Source: Vitis vinifera (taxonomy: Eukaryota > Streptophyta > Magnoliopsida > Vitales > Vitaceae). Taken from it: DNA of 64,000 nucleotides. Each line of letters opens with the position of its first letter. Within the stretch, counting starts at the first letter, position 1. Location: the NCBI RefSeq assembly GCF_030704535.1, contig NC_081810.1:6334501-6398500 (forward strand). The letters are read 5' to 3'. The notes beneath the pieces are model-generated. The model saw only the letters and a program-made list of their open reading frames with translations. It did no database searches and was not told the DNA's origin. The position numbers were made by a program, and so were the translations under genes. Shown one piece after another: positions 11,597 through 22,972 of the stretch.

Positions 11597-12543
11597 GAGA
11601 ATAACACCCTTCATGAAGAAAAACCCATATTTAATATCTGAGCTTCATACAGATTTTTGAAAACAGTTGATAATACTTTTTAAAAACTGATTTTTTTGAA
11701 AACATTTCTTGGAAGCATTCTCAAACAAACCCTTAATTTAAATGTTTTCCATTTGGACATTTTCTTTCTTGCTTCTCCCACAAGCATTTTCTTTCTTCAT
11801 CAGCTAAAATTGATCCACATGTTAGTCTCAGTCAAGTTATGCATCTAATACAAATGCATTATCATACAAAAGACAAAAAATAAAAAATCAACACAACTAG
11901 CTTATTCTATTATAATTCACATATTTAATTGGATTCTGATTGAAACGCATAATTTTAGGGAATTGAAGACCCAGCATGCCTCACCTCACCACCAACTTTC
12001 CTCTCCACCCCAACCAACACCCAACTAAAAAGGGGGGAGGGGGGGAAGAACAGAAAAAGATAAGGTGTTCGGTACTACAGGCAGAGCAACTCATCAGCAT
12101 ACCCCACCCGTTCTTGAAGAATGATGACTCAGCCTTCCATTAACCCATGTCAAATTATAAATGCTCCAAACTAAAATACAATGGAGGAGACTATCTACCA
12201 AGAAAATGAAAGGGACATAATCCCAACCATAGGATCAATTAGAAGGAATTAGCATGAGAAAATAATAAATGGGGCAACGGGAGAAGAAAAGGATCGATCA
12301 CTAAGGAAGGAAAAAAAAACAACATATTTATTCATGCAGGGGGTAGAAGGCACAAAATGTCCCAATAATTCCACATTACCAAACTCTAAACAACAACAGC
12401 AATTGAACACTTTTACACTGACAAGACAAAACCACACAAGATGGAGGGAAGCTAGGACAAGACCTTTTACAAGATGCCTTCAAAATAGGAACCCATCCGC
12501 TGATGTCAAGGTAGTAAAAGAATAATTCCTTTTTTTTCTATAG
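10473..12543. other. Spacer between PP2C and SMO2 3' ends
   Basis: The first 250 bp are the PP2C 3' UTR, and the last 220 bp are the SMO2 3' UTR (AATAAA on the minus strand at 12332-12327). Between them is AT-rich DNA with an (AT)n run at about 11564-11591. No gene is seen. Confidence 0.6.
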
Positions 12544-15500
12544 TCAGATTTGCTTGCTTCCAGCTTCAACTTCAACTTCATTACTCTTCAATGCCTTCAA
12601 TCTTCTGTAACCCTTATCAGTGCCGAATATCCTGACAAGAAAAAAATTACAGAGAGTCATCATAACCATGGTCCTCAGCATTTCTTGTGTTGCATCCCCA
12701 GCATTATTGGGTTAACATGTATCTTTAGAATAAGCATCAAATCTCAAAAGCAGAGGCATGGTCTAATTCTAAGAAACCAAATATAAGGTACTTGTCTATC
12801 ACCATTGGAACCAAGTTGGAAAACAGAATCTGAATAAAGGAATGATTTCAAATGTTCAGAAAGCATGCCACTACTAGACTATACCTTATTCTTTTTACAT
12901 CCATACCAACAGCCTTGCTATCATGCTCTTTGTCAACAAACATTGCATCTAGTTACAATCTAAATGATGCAATTCGCGAGGCAGGGAACAGGAGAATTTG
13001 ACAAAGGAAAGCATCAGATTCTAGCAATATGATGCACGAAAACAAAACCACATTTTGCAATAGTAACATTCATAACCAAATAGTCCTTTCAGATAACCCA
13101 ACAATCTGGAACTTAGCTCCTAAAGCACAACAAGAAGACGCGATCAGTTGATCTGATATGTGATTTAATTATAAATAGGATTGACTAAGAAAGGCATCAA
13201 GGTGGCTTATGTACTTCTGAGCAGAGGCATGCACGGATAAAAAATAAAATAAATGAATAGGTAAATAATCAACCACCCCTTCCCCTCATCTCTCTCTATC
13301 TCTCTGTGTTTGTAAACCAATTCCCCTTCATATTTTTGTTTCTCTAAAACCCCACACCACACATTTTTCTTCCTGAAACTTCTAGTTCTCCAAACGCATT
13401 TTAAATATTCCTGTTTCTATCCCCAAAAATTTACACAATTAAAGACTCATAAAGATGAAAGAGGAGAGATGGAAAAAGTTAAAGGAGAAAAGGAGACAAG
13501 AATAAAATGATTGTATAAATTAGAGGTTCATATTGTCATTAAACAGTCATGTGCTCATCAGATAAACTTTTCTTCTGTTACTTCTTTCAGGGTGCTAAAA
13601 TAAAAATGGGATCAGGCTTTGCAAGGGTGGTAGGAAGGGGGAGGTGGTGTTCGTGAGGAAGTGGAGGGAAATTTAATATATTCCAATAAGATAAAGCCTG
13701 CTTTGAATACGCCAATCATGAGACGTGTATGAAGATAAGACAAGCACGCATAGACTATCTAACTTTATAGAGAAAAGAGTTGGAACCATGCATCAATCCA
13801 TACTATGTAACATGGCATGCATTTGGTCCATCATCATAACTTTGGCCTCACCCCTTAACAGTCCATACACACACATGATACTCCTGGAGGTCAATCCATA
13901 CTATGAAACATGGCATGCATTGATTCCACTATCATGACCTTGGACACCACCCTTCACAAGTCCATAAACAAGATGGCTTCATGCCATTTCATGGTCTGTG
14001 GCATAGACTCTTAGTTCACCACTCAGATATGACCCAGTTGCTCATCCATTGAGGCTTTTACACGCCAAGGGAAACCTGATAACTGCATCAGGCCCATTAA
14101 TAAAGGAGATCAGTGTCAAGATTGTATTTTCTTTATGTTGATTGGTATATTAATTTGGACACATTTCCATACATGTTGACAACCAGGAAAAGGGGATGCC
14201 AGTCCAACGATTTCACAGGAGACAGGGTTCCATATATCCTACAAAGGGAACACATGTACATACAGACACATTTTCATTATGTAGGAACAAGTCTGTAGAC
14301 AATGTTTTTGTCATTAAGTTGTAATAAGAAATGGTTTCATCAATAAAGCAATCCCATGTGGATGACCAATTAACCATATAAAGATACACAAAATAGGCCC
14401 CTAGTTAAAGCAGCAGCATGACACCCATTTAAAAAATTGATTACCTGTAACTGCCCTATAAATATAGCTAGTCAAATGTACAAAGCTCAGTTTATGATTT
14501 GGTGTGGGGTTGTGGAAAGCTATTAGGAAGGAGTGGAAATTTTTTAGTGGCAAGTTGGCCTACCAAGTGGGCAATGGGCAAAGAGTGAGATTCTGGATGG
14601 ATGAGGGTGTGGAGATGAGTCACTTGGTGAGTCCTTCCCTTCCTTATTTACCCTTTCTACGTCTTAGGAAGCTTGGGTGGCGGATGTGTGGAACCCTAAA
14701 AGTGAAGGGGGCAATTGGACCCCTCTTTTCTCTAGGGCCTTCAATGATTGAGAGCTACATTTGGTGGAGCATTTCCTACAAAAGATTCAAGCAACTAGAG
14801 TTCATAGGGTTTTGGAAGATAGAGTGATTTGGACAGCCTCGAGGTGTGGGACCTTTTCGGTTAAATCTCTTTATTCTATCTTGGACACCAGAAATCCTCT
14901 TTTGTTTCCTAGTGGTAGTATTTGGAGATCGAGCGTGCCTCTTAAGGTGGCTTTCTTTGCTTGGGAGGCTTCTTAGGGGAAAGTAGTAACTTTGGACCAA
15001 CTTCAAAGGAGGGGGTTCTTTTTGGCAAATAGGTGTTTCTTTTGCCTCTCTGAAGCAAAGATGGTTGATCACCTTCTTTTTCATTGTGCAAGGACTCGGA
15101 TTCTCTGGAATCTTCTTTTCTCCCTCTTTGGTGTGTATTGGATTATTTCTTGTTCAGTGAAGGAAACTCTACTTGGATGGCATGGATCGTTTGTGGGTAA
15201 AACTCGTAAAAAGGCTTGGCAAGCGGCCCCTTTATGTATATTTTGGACAGTGGAAGGAAAGGAATTTGATAATGTTTGATAATGAGGAGTTATCGATCCA
15301 AAGATTGAAAAATTATTTTGTATGTAACCTGTGGTATTGGTCTAAAGGTGTCTGTAGATATGTGCCCTGATTCTCTTGTAAGTTTCATTGATTGGCTAGG
15401 TTCTAAGTAAGGGCAGGTGATGTTTTTTGCTTCTATCCCTCCCCCTCTTTTTGAGCCTTTAGTCTTCTTTTGTATACTTCCTATATACTCTGAGGGCACT

Positions 15501-18500
15501 GTTTTTGGTGTCTCCTCCTTTCTTTTTATATGACGTTTCTTTACCTATCAAAAAAATAAATCATAAATCGATTAGGTACCATATCACCAGTATTAGATAA
15601 CATAATTACATGAACAGCAAGTTGGCTGTGTTTGATTTCACATTTAACAGTAAGGGAAAGTTCAATGGTCCCCAGATATACAGGTGTGCATAATGAAGAT
15701 ATCCTGAAAATGTTTGCAGGTTCCATTCCATTAAACATTGTAATTTCCTCAGTTTTATATGCCACATTAGAACATCTCGAGAACTTGGCAAGCAGCCAAT
15801 CCAGATGCTCCATGCAGCTTAGAAGCAGTGCATTGTAAACACCATGCTCAGGCTTGGCCCATGGCACCGAGGGTCCAACAAGATCATATAAACCCTGAAA
15901 TTATATAGGATGGCCCATTGTGGATACTGAATTTATAAACCATTCCATGGCTATTGAATCCAGGTTCCAGGGCCTACACAATTCACACACATGGCTGAAT
16001 TCATTGACAGTGTAGTTGACCCCTAGATGAAGGATCACAAACAGGCCCTCTGAAATCCCATGCTATGTGGTCCTGACAAGAATCAAAGAGCTGGCCTTCG
16101 GTCCCAGTTTGACCTCTTCTCTACTAAAATTGAATAGCTTACACTGTAAGCCAGGTTTTAGAACCATAAGCAGAACAACAGGAAGGCACATGCCATCTGC
16201 CTGTTTGCTAGAAATGAGCAGAAGCCAAAATCCAAAATCAAACTATTAATGATCAAGTAAAAAGAGCCCTAGGGTGGCCAAGAAAATAAATTAATCAGAT
16301 CCCTTCCTAAGAGGATGTTATTTATTGCACCTCAGGGGCATAACTATTCATTTATTCATTTATTTTAGTAAGGATTTCCAATACACAGAGCATATTTAAA
16401 GACAAGAAAGGCAAAACTCCATTTCAACGTTCAAGAAAGAGAGCTTCTAGAACTAAGATAACGAAGACCCATGCCATATTTTAGTCACAATGAATTAGCA
16501 TCACCGTCGTAAGTTTTCAGATCATCCCTTAGAAAATTATGAAGGTGACCTGATGGCCTCCATAACTTGCAAATTAATTAATTCAATCTGTTTTTATGTG
16601 ACCCATTGTCACTGTATCCTAAGTTATTCTCACAAGTTCTTTTTTTATTTTTTTTTAGTAAATGTGAATCCAAGAAATCATTTAAAACATAGAAAAGAAA
16701 AATAGAAAAAAAATAGGGTAGAATTCTATACCATATATATCTACTTTGCATAAACTTATCTAAAAACTATAATGGCAATTATTATAATTTACATTCCAAA
16801 CATGCAATATATTAGAAAATAACTATGCTTTAAAACAACCCACGGCAGAAACTTACCAGTCCATGTAAACAAATGTGGATGAATAGTTGCCAGACTTGGT
16901 ATAAAGCAAACGGTGATGGTAGTCATGAAAATCAGCACTGGAAAAAAAAAATCAGAATATATAAAATGCGAGTAAGGAAAAGGAATCTTCTAACAAACTA
17001 GCAAGAAATGCATATAAAACCTACCCCCCGTACAAAGGCAAGAAATTTGAGAGGCTCCATGGGAAATGGTAACCACAGTGTGCCTCAACAGTCTCCAAGA
17101 CTCTTAATACCATCCATAACCACAGAGTCATCAGATGAGGCCCAGTGATGGCAGGGCCAACAATAGTAGCAAAGCCAAGGAACAATATCTCAGCAGGGTG
17201 AGCATACTCAGAAGTCAGTCCAAATGGTGTTGCATATCTGTACATTTAATAAACATGCTTATAAAAGCATCCAAAAGCCATCTCAAAAATAACATTCTTG
17301 AAAAATAAAACACCTTATACTCTCACTTACTCGTGATGAACACAGTGCACATGCTTGTACAACCATTTTGTATGTAAAACTCTATGTCCCCAATAGAAAA
17401 CAAAATCCTCAAGGATGAAGTAGAATATTATTTGCGTTAAAACAACTTTCCTGCACAACCAAAAAGCAGGATGTTGCTAATCACAAAGACGGATTGTATC
17501 AGCACAAGGGGGAACTGACAGACAGCTAGAGTATGATAGCATCAGATACTATAATTTCTGAAATGAAGCTTTAGCATATAAAGAACCTGAAGATACCAGG
17601 ACGGCAATGGGAGACTACTTTGCATGCCCATATATCTGAAGAGGGGGTAGGAAAATATCATAACCGGTAGATTGACACCAAAATGATACAAAATGAGGCG
17701 CATAATACATCTTTCTTGAGCTGCAGAGCTATTCATTTTTCTCTGCAAGGAACCTGAAGTTAGTGATGATATAAAAGATAGAGATCCAACAAGAAAGGAA
17801 AGCAAGTATCCCAACTAAAACTGAGGCCTGGCTCAAGTTGCATGGGGATTCGTAAGACAGGAAGGTTCCAGGTTCAATTTCATATAGCAGCAGAAAGAAA
17901 AAAAAAGAAAAGACAAAACAGAAGAAGAAAAAAATTATGTATCAAAAAAAGATCAGAATGCAACAAGTAGAGCAACCAAAACACAGAGGCCAAACATATT
18001 TACACTAAGCATCAATTTAGTGGAAGCAATGAAGACAATTAAAAAAAAGGATGTAAGAATAGTTATAACACTACAAGAAAAGGGGCATATCTAGCCAAGA
18101 TGTAAATCTACATAAGTATGATGAAAGAATGTCCTGTTACCTATGCAGCTGCATAAAATTGGATATTTTTATAGCAGCTAAAATCTAGAGGTGCACCATT
18201 TCAATGAGTTTTTAAAGGTTACTGAGAAAAAGTCTAAAACAAACAGCAGCATTTAAATTAGCATCATGGGTATGGAGGAATATCTATAATACCAGCAGCA
18301 ACAAGATATGGCTTTCAACCATATGACATTGGACTGTGCTTAGCAAGCTAGTAGTGGACACAGCATGTGACTCATCCTATGTTGTCATGAGCAGCTCCAA
18401 CAGTTTTGGCACCACCATGCTAGATTATGTTGATACTCTTGCTTAAAAGTGAGTAGCATGATATCCTTCATCTTGAAAAGCTCAGCTACATGTATACATA

Positions 18501-20805
18501 GCAACAAAGCAGCTTCCAGGATCACCAGCTTTGAAACCCCCCACCCTTTTAATTTTCCATTTTTTGATAAGTTTGAAACCCCTCTTCCCTTAAGCAGTGA
18601 AACTTCTAGTATAACAAATGCAGGGAACTTATCATCCTTTTTTAATCAATTATTATGAAATTAGCTAATATGAGAAGCTAGAGCAAGGGAGGAGGATATC
18701 CTAGAGTTGAATATTGACACCAGCATCAATTGCCAAGCCCATCCTTGGTAAGTCATTTTTACAAAACTCTGGTCAAGGTGCAGATAATATGCAAGCCTCA
18801 AAATAACAATAAAAAGATCATTCACCAAAAAGAAGAAAGGAAAAAAGGAAGGTTATTTCATGTTAGAGGAGCATACGGAAGACTTTGCAGCAGGTTTGAA
18901 ATCCAGAAAATAATATCCTCATTTGTTATTAAGGCCAAGGAGAGTGGAAAAGTATAGAAAATTAAGAAGCGCATCCCTATGCTAAAATCTGAATAAAGTA
19001 CCAGGATATTCATTAGCAGCATATTAGGACGCATCACAACAATGCATTATGGTTAATATCCTAAGATAGTACATCTCAAAAACATTGTATAAAGGGCCCT
19101 TCTGGAGAAGCAAATTAAAAAGCCATTGACAGGAAATATACTATGGGATGAAACATAAAGTCAGTTAGAGAAGAGGACCCTTGTTCCAAATGAGAAATAG
19201 GCATCAAATAATAAAGGATGGAACAAAAAATCCTATCTCCACATAACAATAACCCAACTATGTTGACATCATGCTAATGTCTGGACTGAACATGAAAGCA
19301 AGCTCTATACATATCACTGTAAAATAAATTTTCTTCCATAATGTACAATATACTACTTGTATACACTATTGGCTAGAAAATAGTTTTGAAATGCTAAAAG
19401 CAGTCAAGCATTGTGCAACTCAAAGAACTTAAAACAAATGAATTAAAAAAATAGTTCCAAGTTCAGCATAAACATCAAAGTGAACAGAATCAAACCTGAA
19501 TCTTGTACTTGCCCAGCCATCCTGCCCTTTCAAGGAATATAAAAGGAAGTCCAGATAAGAAAAAGACACTTTCATGAATAAAGAAACTTCCAAGACTTGC
19601 CAGTTGAAAGTCACTGAAATGTGTAACCAGATACTGCAGCATAAACAAAGAAGAGTTTCACTTAGATGATACTAAAACTTCATGGAGTTTTAGGAGTACT
19701 AAGAGTGTGAAGACAACACAAAAAGATGTTACATTTCAGCAAATCATTATTCGAAACCATAAAAACCTAAACGTTGAATTTCAAATGATTTTCCCTTGCA
19801 TTAAAAGAAAGCATACATGACCAAATTCCAAGAATGGTACTTCCAAGTTCCAAGCAAGATTCTACACACACACATCTAGAAATGAGAGAGGATCAAGCAA
19901 AAAACTATCTTCCACAAAATGAAACAAAGAAAGAAGGCGTGCAGAAGGACCATAGGATCCAAGTACAAAACCCAAATCATATGATCCATGGATCCAAGGA
20001 ACCATAGGAAGGAATTGTCCACTGTGACATAGACCATGGTGGGCCCTTTTTTGTTTTTTGTTTTTTCCTCTTTTGCCTTCTTTGAAAGAAACAAATAAAT
20101 TATGTGAAAACGTTGAAAATGCCCTTGAATCCTCTAATTCACAAATTTAATGCCATGCTTTTTAAAAGTCTTCCACTACCCAAAACCAAAAAATTGAAAA
20201 GAAAAATTAACAAATAAAAAGAGAACTCTAACACATTAGTGGCTGAGATCTCATAAATGGGATCATCATTGTACAGATTCTGATTGCCTGCTTGTACCCA
20301 AGTCATAGTCACTGACAGGTGCTATTCATGCCCACATGATAATCCAATTCGAGTGCCCATATTACAAATTCAAAGTCCAAAACCCACGTCGCTACAGTCC
20401 CTAACTACAAAACATAACAATCAATCAACCACGCATGCTTCAAATTCAAGCATCCCATTATCACCCCATTGACCAAACACACAGACACACACACCCACAC
20501 CACACCACACCAACCCTCTTTGTCCGCCAAAAAACCACAAGCATTCCCCCCACCAATCAACGTCAAAGTCCTCGTTAAAATCCCAACCTCGCAAACAAAA
20601 GCTCAAATCAGCAGATCCAAAACCACCAATCCCAAAATGCAGAATCGAAATTCAACCCACCCCAAAAAACAAGCAAAAAAGAAAAACATAAAACATCAAA
20701 TCTAGGGCAAAACAAACACCAGCAATGCGATAAGAAAGCTTCAAAATTAGAGAAAGCAGTCAGTGGAGAGTGTACCAGCCAACCAGATTCGATGATGGAC
20801 GCCAT
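12544..20805 (-). CDS. SMO2: Methylsterol monooxygenase 2 (sterol 4-alpha-methyl oxidase, SMO2)
   Basis: ER membrane di-iron enzyme that removes the second 4-alpha-methyl group in plant sterol synthesis. Seven exons on the minus strand: 20805-20776, 19633-19496, 17742-17597, 17450-17331, 17237-17025, 16937-16857 and 12631-12544. They add up to 271 residues in unbroken phase, close to the family's usual 260-270. The protein begins 'MASIIESGWL' and has the fatty-acid-hydroxylase histidine boxes: HRVLH, then HCVHH in exon 4 and HDYHH in exon 6. The block 'GLTSEYAHPAEILFLGFATI' is an SMO2 hallmark. The last exon reads 'IFGTDKGYRRLKALK' and ends 'SKQI'. The 4.2-kb last intron holds a LINE. A TATA-like 'atatataaaa' lies on the minus strand near 20917. 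SMO1 is the alternative but fits less well. Confidence 0.95.
13793..13970. repeat. Local tandem duplication in SMO2 last intron
   Basis: Two imperfect copies, starting 13794 and 13892 (98-bp period), share 'caatccatactatg.aacat', 'ggcatgcatt', a 'catcat/atcatgaccttgg' segment and 'agtccata'. Non-coding. Confidence 0.7.
14490..15558 (+). mobile_element. 5'-truncated L1-type LINE, 3' end of ORF2
   Basis: Reading frames on the plus strand give the C-terminal part of a plant L1 reverse transcriptase protein with its zf-RVT domain. From left to right: 'VGNGQRVRFWMDEGV', 'FSVKSLYSIL', 'WRSSVPLKVAFFAWEAS', 'RGFFLANRCFFCLSEAKMVDHLLFHC', 'KKAWQAAPLCIFWT' and 'KERNLIMFDNEE'. The frame shifts several times and a stop follows 'AWEAS', so it is inactive. 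The 3' end is 'tttacctatcaaaaaaataaa', a short A-rich tail. It sits in antisense in the last SMO2 intron. I found no convincing target site duplication. Confidence 0.85.
17821..17930 (+). mobile_element. tRNA-derived SINE-like fragment in SMO2 intron 2
   Basis: A box-like 'TGGCTCAAGTTG' (17829-17840) and B box-like 'GGTTCAATTTC' (17871-17881) lie 30 bp apart, as in a tRNA promoter, and an A-rich tract follows. A tRNA cloverleaf is not evident. It fits a short or truncated SINE head. Confidence 0.5.
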
Positions 20806-21873
20806 AGAAATCGCGAACAGGGATGAGAGAGAGAGTGAGTGAAGGCTAGAGAAGAGGCGAGAGATGTTGAGACAGGCTGGCCATGAGGAATCTGGAGATC
20901 TTGAGGGTATTTTATATATGTGGGTTGATGAGTGGAGATTTTACTCCTTTAGGCCCTTCCTCCATCTCTCATTCTTTCCCATCATGTATTTCCCCATTTT
21001 TGTCACAAATATTTGTCCTTTTCTACAAAAAGGAAAAAAATCTAGAAATTATAGAAATTTATAATTTTGAATTTTTTTATTTATTTTTCTTAAACATGAA
21101 ATCCTCCTGAGATATCCCATTTGATCCAAAAAAAAAAGGAAAATAATTTTCTTTAGTGTATTTGCATTAATTGTTTTGTAATCTTTAAGGCAACAAAAGA
21201 AGAATGCAAATGAAAGATTTAGCAAATATAGAAAAGAAAGAAAATAATTCACTTTAATGATATTTTATTTGAAATACCTCATAATTTTTGTTAATTTTTC
21301 CTCTACTTTTTAAGGTAAAATGTTATGGGATTTGGCATGTTTTTAACACTATTTAATTCTTGATAATTTCAAGTCAAAAAAATTTAGAGAAGAAATTTTG
21401 AATAAAAAATAATATTTTTTTTTTAATTTTCTAAATTTCATGGAAAAAAAAACTTCTAACACTTTTCCCAATTTTAATAATATATAAAAATATATAATTT
21501 ATATTACCAAGCTATCATGATTTTGATCATGATTTATCATATTTTCTTTCTTATCCTTTTAAAAAGTCATTGATGTAAAGATTCCGAATTTTTTTTAAGA
21601 AATAAATTTGGTTGTATCAATGATTTAAAGAAAAGTCCACTTTGTCAAGCCACTTTGAAATACTACCACGTACAAAGTTGTGATGGTGATTGGAAAATCA
21701 AGTTGACAATGTAAAATGCTAAATATATCGGCATAGCACAAACCTAACTTCAAATGTACCCAACCACATCCTCTCAGGGATAACAAAGAACAGAAAATTC
21801 CAAAATGTGCAAAACAGGTTATTGTTCAAGATCTGGTGTGTTTTAAAGGTGGATTACAGTGAGGAGTTAGCTT
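20806..21873. other. SMO2 upstream region and AT-rich spacer
   Basis: 20806-20930 is the probable SMO2 leader and core promoter on the minus strand. The rest is AT-rich with no gene seen. Confidence 0.5.
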
Positions 21874-22001
21874 GTGGTTCATCCTCCTGGGGACTACTTT
21901 TGGGCTGAAGATATGGACCTTCTACCAAATTCTTCTTCATATTATCCACCTCCACCCCCTCCAACTCTTTCAACTCAACCCCAGCTCAAGATCTCTCTCA
22001 C

Positions 22002-22235
22002 ATGGAAGGCCTCATACCGCTTGTTTACAGAGTCATACTTCAGTTCAGGGCTGCCAGGCAGCCTCCTATGGCAGAGACATGGCTCAACGGATCACCTCCA
22101 AATCCATATGTGAGACTTCCAGGCGATTCAGGACGCTTCCAACAGCCAGATATTAAACCTTTCAGGTCCTTTGGTCCTTCCTCCACCTCCTCCTTGGTTG
22201 TGTCAACAGGGATCCAATCCCCTCTTATTTCCTGA
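22002..22235 (+). CDS. Small plant-specific 'MEGLIP' protein, 77 aa
   Basis: Single-exon frame beginning 'MEGLIPLVYRVILQF', followed by 'PPNPYVRLPGDSGRFQ' and ending near 'STGIQSPLIS'. From memory, plants have a family of short uncharacterised proteins that start MEGLIP and carry an RLPGDSGRFQ-like box. Function is unknown, and I see no signal peptide or membrane segment. The 150 bp before the start are unusually rich in CCT/CCA and also hold an overlapping frame (ATG 21874 to 22113) that would act as an upstream ORF if translated. The neighbours on both sides are on the opposite strand, so this would be an independent unit. A decayed copy is possible, but the frame is clean. Confidence 0.6.
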   Translation: MEGLIPLVYRVILQFRAARQPPMAETWLNGSPPNPYVRLPGDSGRFQQPDIKPFRSFGPSSTSSLVVSTGIQSPLIS

Positions 22236-22972
22236 TGAAAATGGTGAAATGGGTGTTCGACACCATCAAGTTGTTATACATATTTCTTTTTCTTCTTTTT
22301 CTCAGTTATTATCAATAAGGGTGTGAGCTGCAAAAGGAGCATCACAAACTCAGAGTGGCTAGCGCATGAGAATGTTGAAACCACATAGATGATGAAAGTG
22401 TGTTAAGAGGCATAAATCATGATGGGATGCCCAGAAACAAGTTTTGGGCAAAAGGAGACCAGCCACCAATTGCCAAAATGTAGAGAAATGGGTGATTGAG
22501 TGAAGCTGAGCACCCAGCTCTTTGAATTTAGTGTGTGAAAATGTGTTCTTGATCGGAAGTCTAGGAGCTCCCTGATATTTAATCTTTGTATAAGTCACAT
22601 AATGTAAATCAAACTTGCCAGCATATAATCAACCTCACTTCCATCCATAAAATAGCATTACTGCACTTTGCAGTTATAGTAGCAGGGCATTCTCCATTTG
22701 TTGCTAACCTTACAGTGATATTTTATAACTGAACAGGACAAGGCTACATGAAATAAAATGACACAAGCCTTCAGAATGAAGCAAATAAATAAGAAAACAA
22801 AATCAGGATCAAGTAAATAAATTCTCATTTAGATAAAAACAAATTACCAAAGTGAGATGGAACAAAATCTTGAACAACAATTGAACTGGAAATAGAAAAG
22901 CACCCAGGATCAAGCAAACTTTTCATTGTAAAAATAATCAAACATCTATATAAGCTTATGAAAAAACATAGT
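22236..22972. other. Spacer with eIF3g 3' UTR
   Basis: Contains the 3' ends of two convergent genes. No other coding signal is seen. Confidence 0.5.

Noticed and set aside
14490-15560. Target site duplication for the LINE
   Set aside because: Flanks share only short A/T-rich strings that could match by chance.
18069-18081. CACTACAAGAAAA, the typical end of a CACTA transposon
   Set aside because: No matching inverted end or target duplication was found nearby, so a single 13-mer is not enough.
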